A DNA stretch of 64,000 bases from Oscillatoriaceae cyanobacterium Prado104 (GCA_025454405.1 JALOON010000048.1:37856-101855); one strand, 5' to 3'. Counted from the first letter of the stretch, positions 51,063-60,791 are shown. Program-made: numbers and translations. The notes: a model not told the origin generated them from the sequence alone.

Positions 51063-51857
51063 ATGAAAAAACTAATTTTACTTACCGGGATGCTACTAAT
51101 GGTGGCAGCAAAAACCGCTTTTGCCAGCCCCGCAGTCCTGCAACCAGAAGAAATAACCGGGATACCGACAAATCCAAAAGTGGAACAGATCGCTCAGATA
51201 CCAAAAGATCCCATAGATCCAACAGCAGATCCCAAAGAGGAACAGATCGATCGAACGCCGACAACTCCAAAAGTGGAACGGATCGAACGGATGTCCGCGC
51301 AGGAATTGCGAGAAACCATCAAGCAGCCCACTATTTATATTTTTGACGGCATCAAAGGGCGAGAACTCACGCTATCCCTGTGGGCGGGACAACTGACAGC
51401 CCAACTGTACAGTCCCAGCGGCGAGAATTTGGGAACGATCGAAAAAAGAGACAATCAATGGGTGGGCCGACTGCCAGAATCCGGAATCTACCGAGTGCGA
51501 GTTACGCCTAAGGGCGAAACCAGCAGTTTTGTACTGGAACGGGATTTTAACGCCAAGTGGGTTTACAGGCCCGATCGCCCCATGCCGATCGCCTTCGGGG
51601 AAAATAAGGGTAATATCAGACTGAAAATGTCCGGCTACCAAGTCCAGCCGCTAACGGTTCGGGCAAGGCGGGGCCAGACGATGAGAGTGACGACCAACAA
51701 TAAAAATGTAGATGTGGCGATCGAATCTCCATCGGGACAACTTCTCGATCAAGGCGAGGGTCAAAGTTTCGCTCAACTTCCAGAGTCTGGAATCTACCGA
51801 GTTTTGGTGGTTGCCAACAGACCCATCAGACCTTCGATCGGAGTTGCTTTGCAGTGA
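51063..51857 (+). CDS. Exported protein with two pre-peptidase-C-like beta domains
   Basis: The 264-residue protein has a clear signal peptide (MKKLILLTGMLLMVAAKTAF, cleavage after AFA). A linker holds imperfect Pro/Lys repeats (IPTNPKVEQIAQIPKDPIDP, RTPTTPKVERIERM). Two similar beta-rich units follow: residues about 90-165 (LTLSLWAGQLTAQLYSPSGE, LPESGIYRVRV) and 185-262 (LTVRARRGQTMRV, AIESPSGQLLDQG, LPESGIYRVLVV). The 'PESGxYRV' motif is typical of PPC-type domains. A periplasmic location is likely and the function unknown. Confidence 0.72.
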   Translation: MKKLILLTGMLLMVAAKTAFASPAVLQPEEITGIPTNPKVEQIAQIPKDPIDPTADPKEEQIDRTPTTPKVERIERMSAQELRETIKQPTIYIFDGIKGRELTLSLWAGQLTAQLYSPSGENLGTIEKRDNQWVGRLPESGIYRVRVTPKGETSSFVLERDFNAKWVYRPDRPMPIAFGENKGNIRLKMSGYQVQPLTVRARRGQTMRVTTNNKNVDVAIESPSGQLLDQGEGQSFAQLPESGIYRVLVVANRPIRPSIGVALQ

Positions 51858-52076
51858 TATCCTCTCGCAGCAAATCAAAGATATTTGGATACTAAGACAG
51901 CGGGCGATTCGGTTGCGGATCGCCCTTGTTTTTGGAAAAATTTGGCTAAATGTTCGATCGTTAATATCAAAAGCCAAGCGATTTTCAGCAACAGCACTCC
52001 GAAAATGTCCAACCTTTTTGCTCCGCTAATTCTCTAATTCTCAACCTGACGTAACCCCGACGCGCGATCGCCCCTA

Positions 52077-52289
52077 CTATTCCAAAAACTCCACCAAATC
52101 CTCAATCATTACATCAAAAGCAATAGCAATTTTCTGAACCGCGCTCAGATCCACCATGCTCATCCCGTCCTCGCGTCTAGCATAACCTTTGAGTGTGTTG
52201 TAATTCACCCCAGAGCGCTCGGCCACATCTTGCAGGGTCCAGCCCTTTTCCTCAGCTAGTTCTCGAATTTTCAGCCTAACTCGCCCCAT
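52077..52289 (-). CDS. XRE-family helix-turn-helix regulator
   Basis: This 70-residue Cro/CI-type DNA-binding protein reads VRLKIRELAEEKGWTLQDVA (helices 1-2) and ERSGVNYNTLKGYARREDGM (recognition helix), ending in KIAIAFDVMIEDLVEFLE. This is the short stand-alone form. No toxin or HipA-like partner is adjacent; the IS605-type element follows on the other strand. Confidence 0.82.
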   Translation of the reverse strand: MGRVRLKIRELAEEKGWTLQDVAERSGVNYNTLKGYARREDGMSMVDLSAVQKIAIAFDVMIEDLVEFLE

Positions 52290-52381
52290 TTTGCTCTTGA
52301 CAACTGGTTAGATTTAACCTTAACATTTAAATAACTCAAAACGATCGCCCTTCTAGCCTGGAAAACTTAAGGGCGACCGCT

Positions 52382-53538
52382 TTCCTACCACACCCCGCAA
52401 AGACGGGGGAAGATTACCCTATGATATCAACATCCAAGCCCAAATTAAACATTATATTTAGTAAAGGAGGTGATGAACAGTGTTTTCTCTAACTTATGAG
52501 TTTCGACTTAGACCAACAAACCAGTGCAAGTCTTTAACATCGGCAAAAAAGCAATATCCAGAGTTGAAAAAAGTTCAATCTCAAGTATTGCAACAGACGC
52601 TTAAAAGACTTGAACAAGCTTTTGTGTCAATGTGGGAATACGATCGTGGGTTCCCTCGATTTAAAAAAGTGGGACAACTTAGGTCTTTTGTCTTTCCTCA
52701 ATTGTCGGAAAGTGCATTTAAGCCAGGTTTTGTCAAACTACCAGTAATAGGATGGGTGAAGTTGCGTCAATCACGCTCTATCCCATTAGACGCCCTCGCA
52801 AAACAAGCACGAGTGGTGAAGCGTGCGTCTGGCTGGTATGTAATGATAACACTGCAATGGAGTGTGTCAGTTCCCCAGCCAATGCCCTATGGGGAAGCGT
52901 TAGGTATAGATGTGGGACTAATGAGTTTTGTTGCAACTTCCAATGGGCAATGTGTCAAGCGTCCGAAGTTTTTTGTTGACCTCCAACGCAAGCTTAAATT
53001 GCTGCAACAACGAGTAAGCAGGAAGAAACGAGGGTCAAACAATTGGCACAAAGCGCAACAGAAGGTGAAAGAACTTCATGAACACATATCAAACACGAGA
53101 AAGGACTTTCACTGGAAAGTAGCACGCGACCTTTGCAATCAGGCTCAAACAATCTTTGTAGAGGATTTGAATTTAGCAGGATTAAGCAGAGGGATGTTGA
53201 GCAAACATTGTTTAGACGCTGGATGGGGACAATTTTTCAGCATATTAGAGCATTGTTGTTTCAAGAGAGGTGCATATTTTCAAAAAGTGGATAGTAGAAA
53301 GACAAGTCAGATCTGCCCAAATTGTCAGATAGAGACGGGCAAGAAAGAGTTATCAGAACGTGTTCATGAGTGTGGGAATTGTGGCTATACCACAGATAGA
53401 GATGTGGCAGCCGCTCAGGTCGTCCTGTTAAGAGGATGTGCAGCCGTCGGGCAGACGGTGAAGATGCTTGCCGAGGGTAAATTCATTGGAATCCCATTGA
53501 AGCAAGAATCTTCGCCCTTATAAGGCGGAGAGTGTCAA
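52382..53538 (+). mobile_element. IS200/IS605-type element with tnpB only
   Basis: The element's left part carries a subterminal hairpin CCCCG-caaaga-CGGGG (52393-52408). The right part, after tnpB, carries a hairpin around CGCCCTTATAAGGCG (53513-53527), then GAGAGTGTCAA. There are no terminal inverted repeats, as expected for IS605. No tnpA is present, so it is a non-autonomous, TnpB-only copy. Exact ends are estimated. Confidence 0.7.
52480..53523 (+). CDS. tnpB: RNA-guided nuclease TnpB with N-terminal internal deletion
   Basis: TnpB is an omega-RNA-guided RuvC nuclease. The 347-residue protein starts MFSLTYEFRLRPTNQ and then jumps to CKSLTSAKKQYPELKKVQSQ, whereas relatives have about 60-70 residues between these blocks. 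The RuvC residues look intact: Asp in ALGIDVGLMSFVATSNG, Glu in IFVEDLNLAGL and Asp in TTDRDVAAAQV. The zinc finger CPNC...CGNCGY is present. The missing part belongs to the N-terminal wedge/REC region that contacts guide RNA and target, so activity is doubtful. The GTG start follows AAAGGAGGTGATG. Confidence 0.85.
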   Translation: MFSLTYEFRLRPTNQCKSLTSAKKQYPELKKVQSQVLQQTLKRLEQAFVSMWEYDRGFPRFKKVGQLRSFVFPQLSESAFKPGFVKLPVIGWVKLRQSRSIPLDALAKQARVVKRASGWYVMITLQWSVSVPQPMPYGEALGIDVGLMSFVATSNGQCVKRPKFFVDLQRKLKLLQQRVSRKKRGSNNWHKAQQKVKELHEHISNTRKDFHWKVARDLCNQAQTIFVEDLNLAGLSRGMLSKHCLDAGWGQFFSILEHCCFKRGAYFQKVDSRKTSQICPNCQIETGKKELSERVHECGNCGYTTDRDVAAAQVVLLRGCAAVGQTVKMLAEGKFIGIPLKQESSPL

Positions 53539-53788
53539 GGCGCTTGTTACCCCAGACAAAACATGCGATCGTTTTTGATACAACTGGTGCCGAGAAATTG
53601 CCAGATGCTCGCACATCTCAATTAGAGCAAATGGTTTAATAAATAAGTTCGATCGCCCTTTTAATTTGAGAAAACCGATCGAATTCAACGGGCGATCGAC
53701 CTTTCCTCTCTGCTGAAAATTCTCGCCATTCTGTACGCTTGCCGCACCCAACATTACAAGATAAAAATGGAAATAGGAGCTTTGTTCT

Positions 53789-53995
53789 ATGACGCAAAAT
53801 TTAGATGGGATGACGAATGCTCAATTGAAACAATACATTTCAAAGCATAGAAACGATAGCGAAAAATTCCGGCTGGCACTGCAAGTTTTGCTCGATCGGC
53901 GCGATGCTAATACTGCAATACAACCCTATCCTTTCGATCTTGCCGATCCTGAAAAAGAGGTGACAGCAATTTTGACCGAGAAAATCGATCGTTAA
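53789..53995 (+). CDS. Small cyanobacterial protein, DUF6887-like
   Basis: This 68-residue protein, LDGMTNAQLKQYISKHRNDS followed by EKFRLALQVLLDRRDAN, has the 'MTxxELxxYxxxHRND' opening of the small DUF6887-type family. Such genes are often paired with a second small DUF gene of unknown role. AGGAGC precedes the ATG. A damaged DUF4926-like gene follows in the same direction. Confidence 0.6.
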   Translation: MTQNLDGMTNAQLKQYISKHRNDSEKFRLALQVLLDRRDANTAIQPYPFDLADPEKEVTAILTEKIDR

Positions 53996-54044
53996 GTTAG
54001 CAATTGGTAATCTTGTTAGTTTCTGTGCAAGAGGTATTTAGATA

Positions 54045-54277
54045 ATGAATTTTCCGATCGAATTTTACCGGAACAAGGATTATATCGCGGTCAAGTGGGA
54101 ACAGTAGTTGAGGAATACGATTCTGAATTTGTTGAGGTTGAGTTTAGCGATTTGCAAGGTTGTACCTACGCGCTAGAAGCCCTTAAAAAGTCGCAATTAA
54201 TGCTTTTGCATCACCGCCCGCTTGCAGAAACCACATGGCTAAAATTTAATAGAGATAATAATTGTCTCACCTGCTAA
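54045..54277 (+). pseudogene. DUF4926-like gene with disrupted 5' end
   Basis: The frame ILPEQGLYRGQVGTVVEEYD, EFVEVEFSDLQGCTYALEAL and KKSQLMLLHH matches DUF4926 proteins (about 65 residues, unknown function, often near toxin-antitoxin-like loci). The conserved part begins before the only available start in this frame (GTG 54095). An ATG at 54045 opens a different frame (MNFPIEFYRNK), so a 1-nt shift between about 54050 and 54070 probably separated the start from the rest. Expression from GTG would give a 60-residue truncated form. Confidence 0.55.
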
Positions 54278-54370
54278 TCTAGCCAAAGTGAATTACAAAG
54301 GTAAGTATTGAACTCGATCGACTAAATCTTCTGGTTCGCTGGCTTTCGCAATTATTTCAAAGAGCTACAG

Positions 54371-54682
54371 TCATTTAATTAGACCCCGATCGCGAAGTTT
54401 TTTAACCAAAGCAGATTCACCAGCTTCTAATCGCAACTTTTCGGCATACTCGAATCGGCGCTGCAGATCGGCATCAAGTTCTTCTTTGTTATCCCAATAG
54501 TAAGCTAAGGTCGAATAAATTTGACTCATGCTTAAATACGGGTGTTGAAATTTAATTTCTTCAGGACTCCAGCCAAAAGCTAAATGACCGGAAACTAATT
54601 CAATTACTTTCATTGTTGTTCCAGAAATATAGGGAACGTTGTTTTCATTCAATTCTACATACTTGTGTTGAGTAGCAGTCAT
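54371..54682 (-). CDS. DUF433 family protein (antitoxin-like)
   Basis: The 103-residue protein has the DUF433 winged-helix pattern: YVELNENNVPYISGTTMKVI, ELVSGHLAFGWSPEEIKFQH and PYLSMSQIYSTLAYYWDNKE. DUF433 proteins are proposed antitoxins paired with PIN-like (DUF5615) toxins. No such partner follows here. A C-terminal extension (AEKLRLEAGESALVKKLRDR) is typical of cyanobacterial members. Confidence 0.82.
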   Translation of the reverse strand: MTATQHKYVELNENNVPYISGTTMKVIELVSGHLAFGWSPEEIKFQHPYLSMSQIYSTLAYYWDNKEELDADLQRRFEYAEKLRLEAGESALVKKLRDRGLIK

Positions 54683-54977
54683 GTTCGTAGAGCTTGCTCC
54701 TTTACTAAATTCAACAAAATTATAGCAAACTATCGATAATAATTCCCGACAACTAACAAGCAGTCTTTAGCAACTAGCAACATCAACTTTTTTTATATTG
54801 ACTGGCAGCAAGTTACTTAATATAATTACCAGGCCGGCGATCGAAAAATTTTTGCTCCTAACAGTTTTCCCCAAATACCAGGTAAACTATGGTAAGTTTG
54901 CGCGTCCCGAGCGTCGCAGGCTCAAAGCATTATCAATCAAGGATTCGTCCTAATTTACAGGAGCGGGATTTTAAAAT

Positions 54978-56885
54978 ATGCATCTCAGCGAATTGACTCA
55001 CCCAAACCAATTACACGGCCTTTCGATTCATCAACTCGAACAAATTGCCCGACAAATTCGAGAAAAGCATTTAGAAACCGTCGCAGCCACTGGCGGACAC
55101 CTTGGCCCCGGATTGGGTGTAGTCGAATTGACCTTAGCACTGTACCAAACCCTCGACCTCGATCGCGACAAAGTTCTCTGGGATGTCGGCCACCAAGCTT
55201 ACCCCCACAAATTGATTACCGGCCGCTACAACGAATTTCACACCCTGCGCCAAAAAGACGGCGTTGCTGGCTATCTCAAGCGCTGCGAGAGCAAATTTGA
55301 CCATTTTGGAGCCGGTCACGCTTCTACGAGCATTTCCGCAGCGCTAGGAATGGCGATCGCCCGCGATCTCAAAGGTGAAAATTTTAAAACTGTAGCAGTC
55401 ATCGGCGATGGTGCCCTGACGGGCGGCATGGCACTCGAAGCAATCAATCATGCCGGTCATTTACCCAAAACAAATATCTTAGTCGTACTCAACGACAACG
55501 AGATGTCAATCTCCCCCAACGTCGGTGCAATTACTCGCTATTTGAACAAGATGCGATTGTCGCCACCGGTACAGTTTCTCAAAGATAACTTAGAGGAACA
55601 ATTCAAACACATTCCCTTTGTCGGCGAAACTTTTACTCCAGAAATGGAACGCCTCAAAGAAGGGATGAAACGGTTAGCAGTCTCGAAAGTTGGGGCCGTA
55701 ATTGAAGAATTGGGCTTTACTTACATGGGACCTGTAGACGGGCACAATTTGGAAGAATTAATTGCCACTTTCAAACAAGCCCATACCATCCAAGGGCCGG
55801 TGTTAGTTCACGCTGTTACAGTAAAAGGCAAAGGATACGCGATCGCCGAAAAAGACCAAGTAGGATATCACGCCCAAAATCCTTTTAACTTAGCCACGGG
55901 CAAAAGCATTCCCTCCAGCAAACCCAAACCTCCGGCTTACTCGAAAGTCTTTGCTCACGCTCTCGTCAAACTAGCACAAGAAAATCCGAAAGTTGTCGGC
56001 ATTACTGCTGCAATGGCAACCGGAACCGGGTTAGACAAACTTCACGAAAAACTGCCACAACAGTACATCGATGTCGGCATTGCCGAACAGCACGCCGTCA
56101 CCTTATCAGCAGGTTTAGCCTGCGAAGGAATGCGCCCCCTCGTGGCAATTTACTCGACCTTTTTGCAGCGCGGCTACGACCAAATAGTACACGATATCTG
56201 CATCCAAAACTTGCCAGTTTTCTTCTGTCTCGATCGCGCGGGAATTGTCGGCGCTGACGGCCCCACGCACCAGGGAATGTACGATATTTCCTACTTGCGG
56301 TGTTTGCCGAACATGACAATTATGGCACCAAAAGACGAGGCAGAATTGCAGCGGATGGTAGTCACGGGAATCAACCACACTAGCGGTCCGATCGCGATGC
56401 GTTACCCGCGCGGCAACGGTTACGGCGTGCCTTTAATGGAGGAAGGTTGGGAAGAATTGCCGATCGGTAAAGGTGAAATTCTCCGCAACGGCGACGATTT
56501 GCTAATCTTAGGTTACGGTTCGATGGTGTATCCGGCAATGCAAACTGCCGAAATTTTGAGCGAACACGGCATCGAAGCTACAGTGATTAACGCGCGTTTT
56601 GTCAAGCCTTTGGATACTGAATTAATCTTGCCTTTAGCTGAGAGAATCGGCAAAGTTGTGACAATGGAAGAAGGCTGTTTGATGGGCGGATTCGGTTCGG
56701 CAGTGGCGGAATCTTTGTTAGATAATAATGTGCTGGTTCCCGTGATGCGGCTGGGAGTTCCCGATACATTAGTAGACCACGCATCGCCAGAACAATCCTT
56801 TGCCACGTTGGGTTTAACTCCGTCGCAAATGGCCGATCGAATTTTGGCAAAATTCAGCCGCAAACAGTTGCCCGTTACCGTGTAA
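54978..56885 (+). CDS. dxs: 1-deoxy-D-xylulose-5-phosphate synthase
   Basis: Dxs condenses pyruvate and glyceraldehyde 3-phosphate to DXP, the first step of the MEP isoprenoid pathway and a precursor of thiamine and pyridoxal. The 635-residue protein has [32 protein letters not shown], the TPP motif GDGALTGG...LNDNEMSIS, the transketolase pyrimidine domain ([20 protein letters not shown]) and the C-terminal domain ([16 protein letters not shown]). It is complete. AGGAGCGGG precedes the ATG. Confidence 0.96.
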   Translation: MHLSELTHPNQLHGLSIHQLEQIARQIREKHLETVAATGGHLGPGLGVVELTLALYQTLDLDRDKVLWDVGHQAYPHKLITGRYNEFHTLRQKDGVAGYLKRCESKFDHFGAGHASTSISAALGMAIARDLKGENFKTVAVIGDGALTGGMALEAINHAGHLPKTNILVVLNDNEMSISPNVGAITRYLNKMRLSPPVQFLKDNLEEQFKHIPFVGETFTPEMERLKEGMKRLAVSKVGAVIEELGFTYMGPVDGHNLEELIATFKQAHTIQGPVLVHAVTVKGKGYAIAEKDQVGYHAQNPFNLATGKSIPSSKPKPPAYSKVFAHALVKLAQENPKVVGITAAMATGTGLDKLHEKLPQQYIDVGIAEQHAVTLSAGLACEGMRPLVAIYSTFLQRGYDQIVHDICIQNLPVFFCLDRAGIVGADGPTHQGMYDISYLRCLPNMTIMAPKDEAELQRMVVTGINHTSGPIAMRYPRGNGYGVPLMEEGWEELPIGKGEILRNGDDLLILGYGSMVYPAMQTAEILSEHGIEATVINARFVKPLDTELILPLAERIGKVVTMEEGCLMGGFGSAVAESLLDNNVLVPVMRLGVPDTLVDHASPEQSFATLGLTPSQMADRILAKFSRKQLPVTV

Positions 56886-56930
56886 GTATCTAGGTTTTGA
56901 GGAATTGTAGGGTGCGCGCTGTGCACCTTA

Positions 56931-57031
56931 TATAGCGATCGCAAATCATTCGTAAAAGCATAGAAACCCGGTTTCTTAGAGAAACCGGGTTTCTGAACCT
57001 TAGAGTATTTACAAATCATTTGCGATCGCTA
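56931..57031. repeat. MITE-like element C1
   Basis: Terminal inverted repeats TATAGCGATCGCAAATCATT (56931) and AAATCATTTGCGATCGCTA (57013-57031) enclose a hairpin core AGAAACCCGGTTTCTTAGAG followed by AAACCGGGTTTCT. The core is shared with the elements at 15179 and 41909, but the ends differ. Confidence 0.7.
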
Positions 57032-57182
57032 CATCATGTCCGGTCGATCGACCGCGATAAGAACTGACAATTAACAGCCGTAATATAAATAACGCTGTCG
57101 AACAGCAAAAATAGTATTCGCCCTCAAGAATTACGCCAGTTACGATCGCAGTGGGGAAAACGATCGATCTAGATTGCTGGCA

Positions 57183-57280
57183 TAGCAATCGCAAATGATT
57201 TGTAAATATCTTACTCCCGGACCTTAGTAAGGGGAGGGTTGGGGTGGGGTCAAAAATTTACAAATGATTTATGACTGCTA
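57183..57280. repeat. MITE-like element C2
   Basis: TAGCAATCGCAAATGATTTG (57183) and CAAATGATTTATGACTGCTA (57261-57280) are related inverted ends. The core is ACCTTAGTAAGGGGAGGGTT, as at 45777. Elements C1 and C2 share terminal repeats but have different cores. Confidence 0.7.
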
Positions 57281-57499
57281 TAGCATTGAAACTGTCATGG
57301 AACTATATTACAATCTTCTCAAGTAGGGTGCCGAAGTCACTCGTCACGATCGACCCGTTCCAGAGATTCTTTGCTATCCCGACGAACTCGTGCAAGTGCG
57401 GACAAACTCAAGTCACAAAGCAGTTCAAGTAGTGACAACTCCCACCGCCAACCCTGTCAGGTCTGGCGGGAGTACCCCGCAGTTTAGATGGAGGACAAA

Positions 57500-57751
57500 A
57501 GAACTTAAAAAATTGTAGTGCATCAGAGCGATCGCGATATTGTAGTGGAAGTTACCGACGCGGGTTGCGGGATTTCTCTAGATATTTAAGATCGAATTTT
57601 TCAACAGTTCTTCACTACCAAAACAGCAGGAGAACTAAGCGATTTAGGCTTGGATATTGTCAGAAAAATTATTGAAAAACATCAGGGAACGATTACCTTG
57701 GCATCTGTCTCTGGCAAAACTACCTTCACCGCAATCTTATCGGTGTGGTAA
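57500..57751 (+). pseudogene. Fossil histidine-kinase ATPase domain
   Basis: The frame ending at 57751 reads DIVVEVTDAGCGISLDI, a TAA stop, then [53 protein letters not shown]. This is the G1-F-G2 part of a HATPase_c domain with one in-frame stop. No dimerisation/H-box is seen upstream. It is probably the leftover of a kinase once paired with the response-regulator cyclase at 58010. Confidence 0.75.
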
Positions 57752-57849
57752 AATAGAGGATTAAATTAACGATTTCTAGAAAAACCATTGAGAAATCTCG
57801 TTGTTACGCGAGTTTAGAGTCCCCTAAATCATCTTTTCCCAAGGAGACT

Positions 57850-58012
57850 TCAAGAATAGTCAGCAGCAAATTAGCCGTCACTGTGGCGGGCAATTTCTGT
57901 ATGAATCTGCCGCCTAGGATGAGGAAGCTCTAGAAATTATTGAAGAGCGTTATCAACCGCGGCGGAAAGAAGAGTCGATCGAAACCATCCCAACGGCTTT
58001 GAAATTAGCATG
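57850..58012 (+). pseudogene. Second coding remnant before the cyclase gene
   Basis: In one frame this reads QQQISRHCGGQFLYESAA, a TAG stop, then DEEALEIIEERYQPRRKEES, IETIPTALKLA, ending at the TGA that overlaps the ATG of the cyclase gene (GCATGA). The phrase around EALEIIEE resembles the receiver-domain segment of the next gene. It looks like the decayed 3' end of a signalling gene that was translationally coupled to it. Confidence 0.5.
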
Positions 58013-59674
58013 AACGAACTAGCGATTCTTGTAGTAGATGACGAACCGACGCTGTTAGAAAGCCTTGCTGAGGAATTAAAAAGAAACTTCGGTCAAGATT
58101 ACCAGATTGAAGCGGCTGAAAGCGGTCAAGAAGCCCTAGAAGTTATTGAAGAACTGCTTGCCGAAGGTGTCGAAATTGCGGCAGTTGTTTCTGACTATCT
58201 GATGCCGAGAATGAAAGGCGACGAACTACTCTGCAAAATTCATTCCCGATATCCCAATATATTGAAAATTATGTTGACAGGTCAAGCCGGAGTAGACGCG
58301 GTAGGCAATGTTGTGAATTCAGCTAATCTCTACCGCTATATTGCCAAACCTTGGGATGCTACGGATCTGCAATTAACTGTTAAAGAAGCCCTCAGCAAGT
58401 ATTTACAAATCAAACAACTCGAAGAACAAAACGCCCGACTGCGGGAAAACGAACGCCGCCTGACTCAAATTTTAGAAGCAATTCCTATTGGCCTTACAGT
58501 CCACGATCGCGCGGGAAAAATAACTTATGCTAATGAGAAAGCTAAGGAATTGCTCGAACTAGAAATTTTACCCGAAACCAAAAAAGCGGAATTTTCCCGG
58601 AATTTCCAAGTTTATCGGGCAGGAACTGATGAATTGTATCCTACAAATAACTTGCCGATCGCGCGCGCTTTAGCGGGGGAAACTGTTCGGACTGAAGATA
58701 TTGAAATCCGTTACTCCGATCGCGTAGTTCCCTTAGAAGTTTCGGCTACGCCCATTCGCACTGAAACAGGTAAAGTTTCTCAGGCGATCGTGGCTTTCCA
58801 AGATATTAGCGAACGCAAAAAAGCCGAAGCAGAACGAGAGAAGTTTACTCAGGAATTGTTCCAACTTAATGAAGTTTTTTCCCAGTTTGTTCCCCGTCAA
58901 TTTTTGAATTCCCTAGCTCGCAAAAACATTACTGAAATTCAACTGGGAGAATCTATCGAGAAAAAAATGTCAGTTTTGTTTGCCGATATCCGTTCTTTTA
59001 CAACTCTTTCGGAACAAATGACCCCAGAAGATACATTTAAGTTTATTAATGGCTATCTCCGGCGTATGGAACCTGCAATTATTGAAAATGGTGGTTTTAT
59101 CGATAAATATATTGGTGATGAAATAATGGCACTTTTTGAAGGCAGTACCGATAGCGCCGTAAACGCAGGGATCGAGATGTTGAAAACCCTTGCTGAATAC
59201 AACCTCAACCGACAACAGAGCGATCGCCAACCCATCGAAATTGGCATTGGCATCAATACAGGGAATTTGAGGCTGGGAACAGTAGGCGGTAACTCTCGAA
59301 TCGATACTACCGTCCTTGGCGATACTGTTAATCTCGGTTCGCGACTCCAACATTTAACCAAAATCTACCAAACTCCATTTCTAATTTCCCATCATACTTT
59401 AGCTCAACTTGAAGAACCGATGAAGTATGCCATGCGCTGGGTAGCTCAAGTGAAAGTTCGGGGTAAAGCCCAAAAAGTGGCAGTTTTTGAGGTATTTGAG
59501 GCTGATTCTCCCGCCCAAAAACAAGCTAAATTGGAAACAAAATCAACTTTTGAATTAGCTTTGTTGCGCTACTATCAAGGAGCGATTGAGGATGCCAAAT
59601 CTCTGTTCGCTGAGAGTTTGAAAAAAAATCCCAGCGATTGGGTTGCTCAAAACTACCTAAAAAAATGTGCTTGA
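58010..59674 (+). CDS. Response regulator with PAS and class III nucleotidyl cyclase domains
   Basis: In this 554-residue protein, receiver domain residues 1-130 have the DD pair, phosphoacceptor Asp62 in AVVSDYLMPRMKG, and Lys in YRYIAKPWD. A coiled-coil joint (LQIKQLEEQNARLRENERRL) leads to a PAS domain at about 145-270 (LEAIPIGLTVHDRAGKITYA, DISERKKAEAE), then a class III cyclase at 300-490. Metal Asp residues lie in VLFADIRSFT and KYIGDEIMALF, with substrate and transition-state residues in DKYIGD and LGDTVNLGSRL. The C-terminal helices resemble a TPR. It probably makes cAMP under two-component control. Adenylate versus guanylate specificity is not certain. Confidence 0.9.
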   Translation: MNELAILVVDDEPTLLESLAEELKRNFGQDYQIEAAESGQEALEVIEELLAEGVEIAAVVSDYLMPRMKGDELLCKIHSRYPNILKIMLTGQAGVDAVGNVVNSANLYRYIAKPWDATDLQLTVKEALSKYLQIKQLEEQNARLRENERRLTQILEAIPIGLTVHDRAGKITYANEKAKELLELEILPETKKAEFSRNFQVYRAGTDELYPTNNLPIARALAGETVRTEDIEIRYSDRVVPLEVSATPIRTETGKVSQAIVAFQDISERKKAEAEREKFTQELFQLNEVFSQFVPRQFLNSLARKNITEIQLGESIEKKMSVLFADIRSFTTLSEQMTPEDTFKFINGYLRRMEPAIIENGGFIDKYIGDEIMALFEGSTDSAVNAGIEMLKTLAEYNLNRQQSDRQPIEIGIGINTGNLRLGTVGGNSRIDTTVLGDTVNLGSRLQHLTKIYQTPFLISHHTLAQLEEPMKYAMRWVAQVKVRGKAQKVAVFEVFEADSPAQKQAKLETKSTFELALLRYYQGAIEDAKSLFAESLKKNPSDWVAQNYLKKCA

Positions 59675-59745
59675 GTAGTAGAAAGAAGTAGACCCGATCG
59701 AGGTTGTTACAGCGAGCAATCTTTCTTCTTCCTCCCACAACAGCG

Positions 59746-60177
59746 CTACACTTCAATGTTTGATTCTGCAACAGTCGGCGTTGGTAAAGGATGGGTCAGG
59801 AAAGCATATTCTCGAACGACCATCGAACCGATGAGATGCTCTTGAATAATTCTTTCAATAATCGGCGGTGTAAGGCTATGGTACCAAACTCCATCGGGAT
59901 AAACTACCGCGATCGGACCGCGAACGCACACTCGGAGGCAATTAGCTTTAGTACGAAAAATGCAACTGGGGCGAGTAGCCTGAGGTTTGTCCAAACCCAA
60001 TTCTTGCAGGCGTTTTTTTAAGTAGTTCCAAGCCTCCAAACTGGTTTCTCGATCGCAGCATTTGGGTACGCTTTGGTCGGCACAGATAAAAATATGTCGC
60101 TCGATTTGGGGGAGTCCCAGGCTTTGGACGCAAGCACTCAAACCTCGATCGCAATATTCACCGTTGTTTTCTGTCAT
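59746..60177 (-). CDS. Thioredoxin-like (2Fe-2S) ferredoxin-domain protein
   Basis: In this 143-residue protein, [40 protein letters not shown] and [20 protein letters not shown] match the cyanobacterial thioredoxin-fold [2Fe-2S] family, with cysteines at the expected spacing (C...C and CxxxC). The start is placed at MTENNGEYC (60177). It would act as a cytosolic electron carrier; the partner is unknown. Confidence 0.82.
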   Translation of the reverse strand: MTENNGEYCDRGLSACVQSLGLPQIERHIFICADQSVPKCCDRETSLEAWNYLKKRLQELGLDKPQATRPSCIFRTKANCLRVCVRGPIAVVYPDGVWYHSLTPPIIERIIQEHLIGSMVVREYAFLTHPLPTPTVAESNIEV

Positions 60178-60365
60178 TGTTATTAATATTTGATATTTAT
60201 CCAGAAAATGAGTTTCAAACCCGTCCTTCTGGGACTGTGAGTATGTAGATCCTATGACATCTGAGTAGCAGGCGACAAGATCTGCTGCCAAAGATCGGGT
60301 TTCGATCGCGATTCGATCGACGATCGAGCATCAAGTCTTCCTTCTTGCTTATTTTTAGCAAGCTT

Positions 60366-60791
60366 TCATCTATGTTGGCATTTCAGCAAAAATCGCCGTA
60401 TTTCATTGGTGGTTTCTTTGCGCAAATCCATTGGTTCAAGTTCATATAACACTCGCCACACCACATTAATCGGCATGACTACATTATTTTTGGCACTAAT
60501 AATAGGGTAGGCGCAACCTGGATAATCTTGCCTAACATCCCAATTGCCTTTTACTTTGCGCCGGATTACCTCTCCTATGTAGGCGACTAGATTGTCGTAT
60601 AAGTAAGCTTGAACCTTGTCAGACCCGTAACTTTCAGCTTGGCTGGATACAACATCTAAGCTTTCGTAGGAAAAATCTAACCGATCGTCGAGAATATCCA
60701 AAATCATTTTTAGTTCATCGATCGACTCATCAACTTTGTTAATCAGTAGTGCTTTATGTTTGGAATAATACAGCCCTTTTTTCTATTTCAT
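60366..60791 (-). CDS. Hypothetical protein; start codon region interrupted by an amber codon
   Basis: The coherent frame reads LYYSKHKALLINKVDESIDE, LKMILDILDDRLDFSYESLD, VVSSQAES, QAYLYDNLVAYIGEVIRRKV, KGNWDVR, VMPINVVWRVLYELEPMDLR. It is open from about 60779 and coding-like, but the only upstream ATG (60791) is followed at codon 3 by TAG (60783-60785). Translation would have to begin at ATG 60707 (113 residues), at a CTG near 60776, or by readthrough. No family is recognised. Confidence 0.5.
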
